46,299 bases of DNA from a virus, in IMG/VR virus record IMGVR_UViG_3300042484_002647, positions 1 through 46,299 of that record. The stretch is one strand, 5' to 3'. The position numbers and the translations under genes are program-made. Numbering within the stretch: the stretch's first letter is position 1; every line of letters starts with the position of its first letter. The notes below the pieces were generated by a model. It saw only the letters and a program-made list of their open reading frames with translations, made no database searches and was not told where the DNA came from. This document shows, one piece after another, positions 32,339-39,242 of this stretch.

Positions 32339-32620
32339 TTATGAACTCCAGTAAGATTCCGATGCTGGGTTACAGCACCAAGGGGTGTCACGATCAATCT
32401 GCACATTGGCGCCTGTCATTAAATTCTTAACAGTGACCATGGTGGGGTGGTACTCAAAGCGGTAGCCCTGGGTAGCAGGGTACAAATCATACAGCTCGTT
32501 ACTTTCACGACGCATGTCAGCTTCAGTGCGATCCTTCCACACTGTGGTACTGACAGCACGCTCACCTGATTTAGTGCGGCCATCACGCTTGTAAATGTAC
32601 ATGGTGTAATCTTGCTTCAT
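32339..32620 (-). CDS. Small protein, function unknown
   Basis: 93 residues from MKQDYTMYIYKRDGRTKSGE; AGGAG directly upstream fixes the start (a longer frame adds 13 residues before it). Beta-type 'YIYKRDGRTK' and 'QGYRFEYHPTMVTVKNLMTG'. It has its own promoter 31 bases upstream. No family recognised; the 'Y.R.GR....R.V...VW' pattern is common in small early phage proteins. Confidence 0.6.
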   Translation of the reverse strand: MKQDYTMYIYKRDGRTKSGERAVSTTVWKDRTEADMRRESNELYDLYPATQGYRFEYHPTMVTVKNLMTGANVQIDRDTPWCCNPASESYWSS

Positions 32621-32650
32621 CTTGAACTCCTGTTTGTTTACCATATCAAC

Positions 32651-32680
32651 AGTATACAATTAAAGTGATTTATCAGTCAA
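32651..32680 (-). promoter_or_regulatory. Early-type sigma70 promoter
   Basis: TTGACT, 18 bases, TATACT, reading into the 93-residue gene. The -35 box overlaps the TGA stop of the 58-residue gene. Confidence 0.7.
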
Positions 32681-32849
32681 ACCGCTCGTATACGTCGTCA
32701 ACAGCAAATTCTGGATAGTCCCGACGAACCGCCGTCCAGGCCTGGTCAAGGCTCTCAGCCCGCACCTCAAAATAGCCTTCAACGTTGGGCTCGTCGAAGA
32801 AGTACATGGTGTATTCCACTGAGTAAACTTTCATACATGTAGATGTCAT
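32673..32849 (-). CDS. 58-residue protein, function unknown
   Basis: 58 codons from ATG with AAGGAG 8 bases upstream, followed by a TGA. The product has 'KVYSVEYTMYFFDEPNVEGY' and 'ESLDQAWTAVRRDYPEF', an amphipathic beta-helix mix much like the neighbouring small proteins. Its coding character (aromatic, charged, no rare-codon runs) and the strong ribosome site argue for a real gene. Function unknown. Confidence 0.6.
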   Translation of the reverse strand: MTSTCMKVYSVEYTMYFFDEPNVEGYFEVRAESLDQAWTAVRRDYPEFAVDDVYERFD

Positions 32850-32858
32850 ATATACTCC

Positions 32859-33065
32859 TTAGGCTGTAAAATCGTAAGCGTATTCGCCGTGCATTGCAAC
32901 ACTGACCTGGACCCGGCCGTTGTAGTCCTTAAACAGCATGGAAAACACACGGCGAGCATCTGGCTCTGTGGCTTGTACAAACAGGGTGCCGTTGCAAAAA
33001 TAGGCCTGGCGGTCTTGCTTGATAACTTTTGCAACCTTGTCCAACACCGTCTTTTCGAAACCCAT
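32859..33065 (-). CDS. 68-residue protein, function unknown
   Basis: Start MGFEKTVLDKVAKVIKQDRQ, set by AAGGAGCAGTAC directly upstream (the longer frame lacks one). Later 'AYFCNGTLFVQATEPDARR' and 'NGRVQVSVAMHGEYAYDF'. The 'A..FCNGTLFVQ' half suggests a small RNA- or protein-binding fold, but no family is recognised. It is the first gene behind its own promoter and is 9 bases from the 58-residue gene, so the two are cotranscribed. Confidence 0.6.
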   Translation of the reverse strand: MGFEKTVLDKVAKVIKQDRQAYFCNGTLFVQATEPDARRVFSMLFKDYNGRVQVSVAMHGEYAYDFTA

Positions 33066-33095
33066 GTACTGCTCCTTGTTGTTCACTATAACTAC

Positions 33096-33124
33096 AGTAT
33101 ACAATTAAATGATTTACCTGTCTA
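33096..33124 (-). promoter_or_regulatory. Early-type sigma70 promoter
   Basis: TAGACA, 17 bases, TATACT, about 24 bases before the ATG of the 68-residue gene. It lies right behind a terminator hairpin. Confidence 0.75.
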
Positions 33125-33137
33125 GAAATGATCCATG

Positions 33138-33159
33138 AAAAAGCCCTGATTTCAGGGCT
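33138..33159 (-). terminator. Intrinsic terminator after the nuclease-like gene
   Basis: In minus-strand RNA AGCCCUGA pairs with UCAGGGCU (7-8 bp, very short loop), then UUUU. It ends the 157-residue nuclease-like gene and insulates the next promoter. Confidence 0.7.
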
Positions 33160-33183
33160 AAAAAGTGTTGTTTTTACACAACA

Positions 33184-33657
33184 TTATCCAGCTTGAAAGT
33201 TCCATAAATTGCAGCCCATATTACGGAATTTCTGGATAAAGGACTCCTCGTCCACGCTGACCATGCATACGGATTCGTCATTTATCAGCTGAGTGGGGCT
33301 GGCACGAGCCCACAGCATCAGTCGGTTGCCTGGGACGCTGAGCCAACTGATAATACGTGTGGCATTGTTCTCACCAGTCTTGCCATTGGTGCCACTGAAC
33401 CCGCCTCGGTGCTGAGTACAACGGCCCTTGAGTGTTTTGCCAGCCTTGCCCACGTATGCGATGTCCACTACGCCAGCATCATTGTATTTTACCCACAAGT
33501 ACACCAGACCTGTGACTTTGGCATGGGTGCCTTTGCGTACCCAGACAGCATTCAGATCGAATTTCGGAAGGCCGCCTCCATCAGGTAGTTCTAGATACCC
33601 AGCGGGCATGAAATAATATTGATTGATGGCTGCTTCGATATTTTTTGACAGACTCAT
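33184..33657 (-). CDS. GIY-YIG-nuclease-like protein
   Basis: 157 residues. 'GLVYLWVKYN' (50-59) and 'AYVGKAGKTLKGRC' (67-80) match the GIY and YIG strands with the downstream Arg, then 'TQHRGG' and a Glu in 'DEESFIQKFRN' near the end. GIY-YIG enzymes cut DNA; the exact spacing and the first strand (YLW for GIY) are loose, so this is a divergent member or a look-alike. It has two candidate upstream promoters and a long leader. Possible role: host DNA degradation or recombination (inference). Confidence 0.5.
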   Translation of the reverse strand: MSLSKNIEAAINQYYFMPAGYLELPDGGGLPKFDLNAVWVRKGTHAKVTGLVYLWVKYNDAGVVDIAYVGKAGKTLKGRCTQHRGGFSGTNGKTGENNATRIISWLSVPGNRLMLWARASPTQLINDESVCMVSVDEESFIQKFRNMGCNLWNFQAG

Positions 33658-33681
33658 TTTGACTCCAGTTAAGATAGCATC

Positions 33682-33711
33682 AGTATACGATTAATGTGAT
33701 TTATCAGTCAA
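33682..33711 (-). promoter_or_regulatory. Early-type sigma70 promoter
   Basis: TTGACT, 18 bases, TATACT, about 25 bases before the ATG of the nuclease-like gene. Confidence 0.7.
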
Positions 33712-33860
33712 GGTGAAGCCCTGTAGACGGAAGCGACTCGGTACAGGGCTTCGGGTTTGCAGACTTTCGGGAGCGATTCTACTCATCTGCTGTACAACTT
33801 GTGCTGCTGCATTTTTTAAAGGAGGTATTGGCGTAGTATCTTGACAGCACCTTTCACTAC
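33712..33860 (-). ncRNA. Gene-free structured stretch: possible small RNA or long leader
   Basis: No supported coding frame in about 150 bases. A promoter lies immediately upstream on the minus strand. Near its 5' third the RNA holds AUACCUCCUUUA, the same as the anti-Shine-Dalgarno core of 16S rRNA; its 3' end is a perfect 11-bp inverted repeat (GAAGCCCUGUA with UACAGGGCUUC, 16-base loop, at 33715-33752). No T-run follows the hairpin, so termination there is not certain and the RNA may be the leader of the nuclease-like gene. A 31-codon frame inside it has no ribosome site. Confidence 0.4.
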
Positions 33861-33866
33861 ACTACC

Positions 33867-33895
33867 AGTATATAGCTTTTAGCTTACCTGGTCAA
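33867..33895 (-). promoter_or_regulatory. Early-type sigma70 promoter
   Basis: TTGACC, 17 bases, TATACT. It drives the gene-free stretch that follows and lies just behind the stop of the small gene array. Confidence 0.7.
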
Positions 33896-33903
33896 GATAT
33901 TTT

Positions 33904-34125
33904 TCAACCATATTTCAATTGGAACCAGATGCCAGTGGTTTCGTCTGGAAAGGTAAATTCTGAATATCGTGGAGTAATCGGGGCACCGAATCCATTACTG
34001 TACTCAGTGTGATGATATTCGAAAGTAAAATCTCGATCACGCATGATGCCCTGCTGCTCCAACTCCTGGACTATGGCCAGGGTATCCAGAGCTGATGCTC
34101 CTGCCAGTGTCACAATCATGACCAT
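33904..34125 (-). CDS. Small array protein 4 (C-terminal F.LKYG)
   Basis: 73 residues, last of four tandem genes. It ends 'EFTFPDETTGIWFQLKYG', the same pattern as the other three and as the small gene at 13856. The upstream part ('LAGASALDTLAIVQELEQQG') differs completely. The start (ATG) is embedded in the last codons of the preceding gene. Function unknown; the shared end suggests a common binding surface and a variable head. Confidence 0.6.
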   Translation of the reverse strand: MVMIVTLAGASALDTLAIVQELEQQGIMRDRDFTFEYHHTEYSNGFGAPITPRYSEFTFPDETTGIWFQLKYG

Positions 34126-34391
34126 CTCAATAAAAATGCTGTGAATCCTGACTCATCGTCAAATCTCAGTCTTGTTTTATAGTCAATTGAAATACACGCA
34201 CCGCCAAACGGTTTGAGTTCACGATCTATAATTTCGTTTTGTCTTGCATATTGCATGTACGGGCTACAACGCTCTCGAACGTTGACTTCATGACAGTTAA
34301 ATATCATGTTACGCCACCAACTTGGCACCAATATCTCAGAAGGTTCATCCCAAACCGGCGGCTCGACCCAAAAGTATTCTGATTCTTCCAT
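34116..34391 (-). CDS. Small array protein 3 (C-terminal F.LRWS)
   Basis: 91 residues from MEESEYFWVEPPVWDEPS; an ATG one codon earlier is equally possible but would stand only 2 bases behind AGGTGG. Head: Trp/Glu-rich, with 'WWRNMIFNCHEVNVRE'. Tail: 'TRLRFDDESGFTAFLLRWS'. Its AGATGG/ATG junction with the next gene is built from its own last codons. Function unknown. Confidence 0.6.
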   Translation of the reverse strand: MEESEYFWVEPPVWDEPSEILVPSWWRNMIFNCHEVNVRERCSPYMQYARQNEIIDRELKPFGGACISIDYKTRLRFDDESGFTAFLLRWS

Positions 34392-34591
34392 CATGACCAC
34401 CTCAAGGCAAATGCCGCGGCATCATGTTGATGTTTAAAATGAAACTGGCCCGGTCCTGAGTATACCCATTCATTGTTTCGCCCCCAGGCATCCATGCACC
34501 ATTGGTAACAAGCACCCCAGCTGCGATTAAGTACGAAAAACCTGGAACCATGATCATTGGGGATGGTGACGACTATCCAGGCTGATTTCAT
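34391..34591 (-). CDS. Small array protein 2 (C-terminal F.LRWS)
   Basis: 66 residues from MKSAWIVVTIPNDHGSR. Tail: 'FHFKHQHDAAAFALRWS'. The last codons AGG TGG TCA TGA encode RWS-stop and at the same time supply a ribosome site AGGTGG and an ATG for the next gene. The aromatic 'RSWGACYQWCMDAWGRN' head is not similar to the other copies. Function unknown. Confidence 0.6.
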   Translation of the reverse strand: MKSAWIVVTIPNDHGSRFFVLNRSWGACYQWCMDAWGRNNEWVYSGPGQFHFKHQHDAAAFALRWS

Positions 34592-34791
34592 AACCACCTC
34601 AGCGAAAACATTATGGCATCACGCTCGTGTTCAAAGGAATAGCCGTTCATTCTATCTTCTTCGTCACACAGGGTATGCCAGTCTTTGATATTGTTTTCCA
34701 TAAACCAATTTCGGATATTTCGCCCATATGCAATCCTACCTAAGGCATAATCCACCGGATAGTCATACCTTACATCATGCCATTTAGTCAT
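34588..34791 (-). CDS. Small array protein 1 (C-terminal F.LRWL)
   Basis: 67 residues from MTKWHDVRYDYPVDYALG (another ATG stands directly before). Tail: 'YSFEHERDAIMFSLRWL', whose AGG TGG TTA TGA codons carry the ribosome site for the next copy. It follows the SleB-like gene with a 3-9 base junction. Function unknown. Confidence 0.6.
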   Translation of the reverse strand: MTKWHDVRYDYPVDYALGRIAYGRNIRNWFMENNIKDWHTLCDEEDRMNGYSFEHERDAIMFSLRWL

Positions 34792-34796
34792 CATGA

Positions 34797-35378
34797 TCAC
34801 TTCATTGCATAAAAAATATGTTGGCCCACTTTATGTACCTGGCGATCAGCCGCAGCCCAGAAGGGTTTTACATAGTCGGCATGGTAGTGCATACTGTGTT
34901 CCAGATGTTTTATCCGCTCACCGTGGATAAATTTATCTGCTGCCAGTATGCTGGCCCGCCATAATGGGCCATGCGGTTCTTTCACAGGTTTAGCTGTCCA
35001 ACTGAACTGAGCACGAGCATACACCACTTTACACATGTCATTGCCCCAGCGTCCGTCTCGCAATCGATTCAAGGTGACCTGTGCCACAGCAATCTTGCCT
35101 GCATGATCTTCCACACCAGCTTCATAGAATATATTTTTGGCCAGGCACTCACGTTCACGAGCAGAGATTTTCAATACTTCATGACTACGGTACGATACTG
35201 CTGTACCCAATCTCTGGACTTCCTGTTGTAACTCTAACACCTGACCTTTTAAATCAGCCATTTCAATCTCATAGACTTCCACCTGATGTGATACACGATT
35301 CAACTGTGATATCACTGTGACGAATCCCGCCACCATCACACAGGTGGTAATGATACTTGCCACTGGTAATTTTGACAC
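34797..35378 (-). CDS. Membrane-anchored SleB-like cell-wall hydrolase
   Basis: 193 residues from a GTG start (no ATG keeps the membrane segment). N-terminal hydrophobic helix (about 5-24), then a heptad-like coil ('HQVEVYEIEMADLKGQVLEL'), then the hydrolase domain: 'LAKNIFYEAGVEDHAGKIAV', 'VTLNRLRDGRWG', 'CKVVYARAQFSW', 'HYHADYVKPFW' and the end 'KVGQHIFY'. This is the SleB/CwlJ-type fold (Hydrolase_2) that cleaves peptidoglycan; the Glu after FYEA is the probable catalytic acid. As a phage protein it may be the endolysin, held in the inner membrane until release (signal-anchor type, inference). Preceded by its own early-type promoter. Confidence 0.85.
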   Translation of the reverse strand: MSKLPVASIITTCVMVAGFVTVISQLNRVSHQVEVYEIEMADLKGQVLELQQEVQRLGTAVSYRSHEVLKISARERECLAKNIFYEAGVEDHAGKIAVAQVTLNRLRDGRWGNDMCKVVYARAQFSWTAKPVKEPHGPLWRASILAADKFIHGERIKHLEHSMHYHADYVKPFWAAADRQVHKVGQHIFYAMK

Positions 35379-35409
35379 AGTACACCATCGGACTAGTTAA
35401 GTAACTGAC

Positions 35410-35438
35410 AGTATACATTTTATGAATTTTGGTGTCTA
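35410..35438 (-). promoter_or_regulatory. Early-type sigma70 promoter of the hydrolase gene
   Basis: TAGACA, 17 bases, TATACT. The TAG is the stop codon of the upstream gene. Transcription would begin about 25 bases before the GTG. Confidence 0.75.
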
Positions 35439-35813
35439 TCTGCCGTGTGATTCCATGTTGTTTAAATACAACGGTAGATCACCAGCATGTAATTGCAGCA
35501 TGACGTAATCAGATTCGCCATATACAACCAATCGGGTCACGGTCTGGATATAGTAGGGTGCCTGAAACAGACGTTCCAGTTGTAGCAGTTGGCGTGGATA
35601 TATTCGATGGTCGCCCAGGTCCACGCTGAAGTGTGGCAGTCCAGCAGTCTTGCTGAACCAATGATGGCCCAATTTGGTCAGTCGTAGACTGTGGGGATTT
35701 GTGGGATTGTACCATACGACATATAAGGGACTGGCCGTAGAGGGATCCAACGACAGATCGGTCAGGACCTGTTGTTGAAACTGTTGTTGACTAAGGATAT
35801 ATTTTGTCACCAT
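35436..35813 (-). CDS. Unknown protein
   Basis: 125 residues. 'LYVVWYNPTNPHSLRLTKLG' then 'HFSVDLGDHRIYPRQLLQLE' and 'TRLVVYGESDYVMLQLHAGD': a mainly beta protein resembling small phage proteins with a 'SLRLT..G..WF' motif. Its ATG overlaps the previous gene by 23 bases. No enzyme motif; function unknown. Confidence 0.6.
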   Translation of the reverse strand: MVTKYILSQQQFQQQVLTDLSLDPSTASPLYVVWYNPTNPHSLRLTKLGHHWFSKTAGLPHFSVDLGDHRIYPRQLLQLERLFQAPYYIQTVTRLVVYGESDYVMLQLHAGDLPLYLNNMESHGR

Positions 35814-36078
35814 GACGCAATAGAACCACTGAGAATTTGTCAGTCTTGAACATCACGTTGAGTTTCTTGGCCAGGTTGATGGCATGGCCGCTGTTGCTGA
35901 ATGATACCTTTTTGTATTTGGGTCCGGGATAACTGACCAGCATGTTCTGTGTCTTGAGATTGATGGGTTGATCGTCGAAATACACAGCCCAGATTCCTTC
36001 ACTGGCCAGCACTTGCTCGCTCTTGTAGTTGGATTTGTTTACATATTCCAGCAGTATGGTGGGTTTGGGTCTTGACAT
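35791..36078 (-). CDS. Unknown small basic protein
   Basis: 95 residues. 'KPTILLEYVNKSNYKSEQVL' start, 'WAVYFDDQPINLKTQN' and 'YPGPKYKKVSFSNSGHAINL'; a small alpha/beta protein with a basic end. GAGGAATAGAC gives a good ribosome site, and a late-promoter-like CATAAATA is 20 bases upstream. Function unknown; expressed perhaps late as well as early. Confidence 0.6.
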   Translation of the reverse strand: MSRPKPTILLEYVNKSNYKSEQVLASEGIWAVYFDDQPINLKTQNMLVSYPGPKYKKVSFSNSGHAINLAKKLNVMFKTDKFSVVLLRHGDKIYP

Positions 36079-36097
36079 GTCTATTCCTCGATACTTT

Positions 36098-36105
36098 TAT
36101 TTATG
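36098..36105 (-). promoter_or_regulatory. Late-promoter-like box CATAAATA
   Basis: Minus-strand CATAAATA, about 20 bases before the 95-residue gene, fits the NATAAATA late motif of T4-like phages and resembles the box at 29-36. A short GCTG/CAGC hairpin is just upstream. Confidence 0.4.
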
Positions 36106-36122
36106 CTGGAAAACAGCGTATA

Positions 36123-36338
36123 TTACTTAAATCCACCGCCATCCATGCCCACTTGTATCACTGGCTCAGGACCATCACTTCTACGTGCCAAATCAGCGAT
36201 TTGTGTTAATAAACCGTAGATTTCAGCATGTAAACTACGTGCTTCAGCCGCACTCAACACCAACTCTTTACGTTGGGTTTGATTCATTAATTTAACCTTA
36301 TCGTTGAAGTTTTTAATGTGAATACTGGGTTCACTCAT
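36123..36338 (-). CDS. Conserved small T4-like phage protein
   Basis: 71 residues. 'MSEPSIHIKNFNDKVKLMNQ' and 'ELVLSAAEARSLHAEIYGLL' match a small protein I recall from several T4-like cyanophages and pelagiphages; its role is not known. It ends with a Gly-rich tail. It overlaps the next upstream gene by 8 bases. Confidence 0.7.
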   Translation of the reverse strand: MSEPSIHIKNFNDKVKLMNQTQRKELVLSAAEARSLHAEIYGLLTQIADLARRSDGPEPVIQVGMDGGGFK

Positions 36339-36789
36339 CGTTCAGGCCTGTCATGGCAATGTGGAATGGTCCCTGTGTGGGGTAACGATTGACTGTGATC
36401 ATTTTGGGACAAAAGTGACTTTCCCAATCATCTTTCAATTTGATCAGATAATGTCCGGCACAGTAGTAGCTGCGGCTCTTGGTGGTTTTGGTGTACACCG
36501 GCAACTTACGTGGTACATTGTACAGGACATTGTGTGGACGACCGCCCACTGGATATCCGTAGACTTCCCAATTGCCAGCGGCAGTTTTATTGGCCGGTGC
36601 ATGTTTGACCATCTGGATGTTGTACTTCTCAGCCAGCTGTTTGATGGTGGGAAATAGTTCACGAGCCTCGTCATTGACATAGACGAAACCGCCGTCCTCA
36701 ATGGCCTGGATGGTGGCAATCTGCTCACCATCTTCTTCCACGATCCAAAATTTATTCTTAACTACTGGTTTTGCGATGATTTCACTCAT
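36331..36789 (-). CDS. Conserved T4-like marine phage protein, function unknown
   Basis: 152 residues. 'KNKFWIVEEDGEQIATIQA' opens a beta sheet; 'PTIKQLAEKYNI' is a helix; 'NWEVYGYPVGGRPHNVLYNV', 'PVYTKTTKSRSYYCAGHYLI' and 'WESHFCPKMITVNRYPTQGP' are the strongest conserved parts. It is a well-conserved unknown protein of T4-like cyanophages as far as I recall. ATG overlaps the methyltransferase stop (TAATG). Confidence 0.7.
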   Translation of the reverse strand: MSEIIAKPVVKNKFWIVEEDGEQIATIQAIEDGGFVYVNDEARELFPTIKQLAEKYNIQMVKHAPANKTAAGNWEVYGYPVGGRPHNVLYNVPRKLPVYTKTTKSRSYYCAGHYLIKLKDDWESHFCPKMITVNRYPTQGPFHIAMTGLNDE

Positions 36790-37595
36790 TAGATAAACTC
36801 CTGGAGTTGGGTGTGATGAATCAATACTAGGTCTTCGCTACGACGATCTACAGTTGCTGGCTCTAGTGTACCGGGATAGAAAGGCAGATAGCCAATGTCT
36901 TTGATGACGTCGAACAATTTCTGACTTTCTACATCAGTGTAGGCAAAGAACCATTCAGTAAATATTACGGGTTTAATTCGGTCTAGGAAGTCCTGGCTGG
37001 ATTCCAGAATAGAACAGTCATGTCCTTCTGTGTCGGTCTTGATGAAGCCTATATTCGATATTTCCTCTTCACTCAGGTATTTAGCACACAGATGCTCCAG
37101 TGTCAGGCCAGGAACAGTGATTCGATTGCCAGTCATGCCTCGCATACGTTGCTGCAGGCCCTGTGTCCAGGCAGGGTCAATTATGCCGCCATTACACATG
37201 GCATTATTGTGATCCAGAATTTCCACGGCTGCACAATCCTCAGTGGTTACAGCTTCACCAGCTGTGACAAAGTGGCCCAGATGAGCATTCATGTTGCAGG
37301 CAAAGTCCAGATATTGTTTAATCATGGGATTGGGTTCCACACTGAGTACAGTACCACGTGCCAGGTATTGCATGGGGATGGCAGTGTCACCTGAGTGCCC
37401 GCCAACATCAATGCAGGTCATACCAGGAGTAATAAATCGATCCCAACCATAATGATTCAGATATAGATCAAAGATACTCAACAGACTGCGTGAACCTTCG
37501 CCAGCATGGTCCATTTCGAACCAGTATGCGGCATCTGCCCCGGCACCAATGCGGTGCCCGCAGCGGATTTTGGGTAGTTCAAAAGTTGTTTCCAT
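36789..37595 (-). CDS. FkbM-type methyltransferase
   Basis: 268 residues. S-adenosylmethionine site 'MTCIDVGGHSGDTAIPM' (59-75, D63-G-G), 'GTVLSVEPNPMIKQYL' (motif with the acidic ribose contact), and the C-terminal 'IGFIKTDTEGHDCSILES' that marks FkbM proteins. FkbM members O-methylate sugars or lipids. In a phage next to sugar genes in the same window it may cap a glycan (inference). Both ends overlap the neighbours by one base pair of TAATG junctions, so it is coupled to them. Confidence 0.85.
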   Translation of the reverse strand: METTFELPKIRCGHRIGAGADAAYWFEMDHAGEGSRSLLSIFDLYLNHYGWDRFITPGMTCIDVGGHSGDTAIPMQYLARGTVLSVEPNPMIKQYLDFACNMNAHLGHFVTAGEAVTTEDCAAVEILDHNNAMCNGGIIDPAWTQGLQQRMRGMTGNRITVPGLTLEHLCAKYLSEEEISNIGFIKTDTEGHDCSILESSQDFLDRIKPVIFTEWFFAYTDVESQKLFDVIKDIGYLPFYPGTLEPATVDRRSEDLVLIHHTQLQEFI

Positions 37596-37987
37596 TAGTT
37601 AAGCATCATTTCCATAGTTACATACTGCCCAATTCGTTCAGCGACCGGTTCGCCATCGGGAATCAGATATGTTTTGGTGACATTTTCATGAGTCTTCTTG
37701 TCGTAGACTCGGACTTCCAGCACCAGGCCACCACGGCAACTCAGCACATTGAAACGAATACTGTGATCCATGTTGACACCGTCACTGGCGTCTTTGATCA
37801 CAGGGCCTTCGTCTCTTGTGCGAGCTATCTGCCAATTTTTGTGTACCACTTGTGAATCCCGTATGCCGTTGCCATCATGGATTTCATCCAGACAGTCCTG
37901 CTCGGCTTTGAGTTCGGGATATTTTGCTTCGGCACGATGCCAGCACCAACGTGCTTTACGATAAAACCATTGATCAAACCATTTCAT
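37595..37987 (-). CDS. Unknown protein, conserved in T4-like phages
   Basis: 130 residues from MKWFDQWFYRKARWCWHRAE; AAGGG 6 bases upstream sets the start. The Trp-rich, basic N-terminus is followed by 'DHSIRFNVLSCRGGLVLEVR', a beta motif, and 'GEPVAERIGQYVTMEMML'. No membrane segment or signal. Similar proteins occur in cyanophages as unknowns. Confidence 0.6.
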   Translation of the reverse strand: MKWFDQWFYRKARWCWHRAEAKYPELKAEQDCLDEIHDGNGIRDSQVVHKNWQIARTRDEGPVIKDASDGVNMDHSIRFNVLSCRGGLVLEVRVYDKKTHENVTKTYLIPDGEPVAERIGQYVTMEMMLN

Positions 37988-38016
37988 TTTTATTCCCTTG
38001 TTATTTGTTTTTAATA

Positions 38017-38583
38017 CTACCAATCCGAACTGGGACCACTGTCGCTGGATGAACTATCACTCCAGCTGCTGGAACTGTCGCTGGAACCGAAACTACTGGA
38101 ACTTGATTTTCGACTATCGCTGTCATCTAGGCCAAAGTCTGCGGTGGGCTTTGAGTGTGCAGGTGCCGGCGTACTGCCGAAACTACTGGCCAGACCCGCC
38201 AAGGCCATTATTGTAAGCAAATCTGGACCGGAATTGACAGGTTGTGCTGAGGTAGTGCCACCACCTGGTGTTGAGTATGGTGTTATATTAGCCGTACTCT
38301 GTGCTGCCGCATTGCCCAGATTGGCATATACAGGAGTTACATTTTGCATACTGTTAACACGCAGTCGTTCAGCACGATCCTGTAACTGTACTGCTTCTTG
38401 CTGTTTCTTAAGGTTCTGTTGTTCACGATCCTGGTTTTGTTTTGCGAACCATTCGGCATATTCCTGTTGTAGTTTTATTTTCTGCTCTCTACTGCGAACA
38501 AAATGCCTTCGCAGTAGAACGGCGCCAACAACTGCGGCAACGAGAACAAATACAACGACTGCTAACGCAATAATATCTTCCAT
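38017..38583 (-). CDS. Membrane protein with Ser/Asp-rich tail
   Basis: 188 residues: an N-terminal membrane helix (about 5-24, 'IIALAVVVFVLVAAVVGAVL'), a basic stop-transfer RRHFVRSREQK, a helical 'QQEYAEWFAKQNQDREQQNL' region likely coiled coil, a Pro/Gly/Thr linker, and a last 30 residues made almost only of Ser, Asp, Gly and Trp. The short N-terminus would sit outside with the charged part in the cytoplasm. Function unknown; possibly a membrane-remodelling or host-interaction factor. It is coupled to the next upstream gene by TAATG overlap. Confidence 0.65.
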   Translation of the reverse strand: MEDIIALAVVVFVLVAAVVGAVLLRRHFVRSREQKIKLQQEYAEWFAKQNQDREQQNLKKQQEAVQLQDRAERLRVNSMQNVTPVYANLGNAAAQSTANITPYSTPGGGTTSAQPVNSGPDLLTIMALAGLASSFGSTPAPAHSKPTADFGLDDSDSRKSSSSSFGSSDSSSSWSDSSSSDSGPSSDW

Positions 38584-39020
38584 TATTCTTCAACTCCGAA
38601 ATGTTCTTTGAATCTATCTCTATAAAGTTCTTTAGCATGTTCTAAAAAAGTTCTATACAAATCATTATCATAATCGTCTTTACTCATAAATCTCAAAGGA
38701 TCAATGGCTCTTGTCAGATGGACGTCGGATGAATAAGTGAAATAATTATATTCTAATTTACTTTCCCTGTTATAAATTTCGTCAACTATAGATTTTCTAA
38801 TAGGATTATTTTTAGCATATTCTGATTTAATTTTTTTATCTTCTTCTTCGAGTTGCTGGTTATAGATTTCAAATTCTGCTAAAGTCATTTTTGAAATCAT
38901 CTCCTCAGATTTGATTATGATATCGGGAGCCTTTAGTTCTTTTAATCGGTTTAATCTCAACCTTCTTTCTTCTTGAAACTTTTTATTTCTACTAATAGTA
39001 TCTTCGATAATTTCACTCAT
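38583..39020 (-). CDS. Charged helical protein, function unknown
   Basis: 145 residues, very rich in Glu, Lys and Arg ('KKFQEERRLRLNRLKELKAP', 'YNQQLEEEDKKIKSEYAKNN'), so probably a coiled coil. The base composition is more A/T-rich than in neighbours. The end 'YRDRFKEHFGVEE' resembles the end of the next upstream gene (LHFGVKE). No catalytic motif. Confidence 0.6.
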   Translation of the reverse strand: MSEIIEDTISRNKKFQEERRLRLNRLKELKAPDIIIKSEEMISKMTLAEFEIYNQQLEEEDKKIKSEYAKNNPIRKSIVDEIYNRESKLEYNYFTYSSDVHLTRAIDPLRFMSKDDYDNDLYRTFLEHAKELYRDRFKEHFGVEE

Positions 39021-39241
39021 TCTTTAACTCCGAAATGTAGTATACCACCCGGTCCATTATCGAAATGTTGTTCAATACGCTGGGCATAATGATCGCCTTC
39101 CTTGGTACCATCCATTACAGCATTGACACATTCAAACACCATCAACTCAAACAACTTTTCAAATTCACTGTCCCATCTCGAAATAAAATTGTCGGGCATA
39201 AATCCGGCTTGTTCGGCAAGTTGTTTAAGTTTCTCGTTCAT
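39017..39241 (-). CDS. Small conserved phage protein
   Basis: 74 residues from MNEKLKQLAEQAGF; the ATG follows the SPFH gene stop directly (TAATATG). 'EQAGFMPDNFISRWDSEFEK' and 'LFELMVFECVNAVMDGTKEG' match a small family found repeatedly in T4-like cyanophages, often with 'AEQAG' and 'L.V.EC'. Function unknown. Confidence 0.7.
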   Translation of the reverse strand: MNEKLKQLAEQAGFMPDNFISRWDSEFEKLFELMVFECVNAVMDGTKEGDHYAQRIEQHFDNGPGGILHFGVKE

Positions 39242-39242
39242 A

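Noticed and set aside
33715-33752. tRNA-like or intrinsic-terminator reading of the 11-bp hairpin
   Set aside because: No cloverleaf arms or TTCGA loop for a tRNA and no T-run on either strand for a terminator.
33691-33786. 31-codon frame inside the gene-free stretch near 33.7 kb
   Set aside because: It has no ribosome site and covers both arms of the 11-bp hairpin, so structure is the better explanation.
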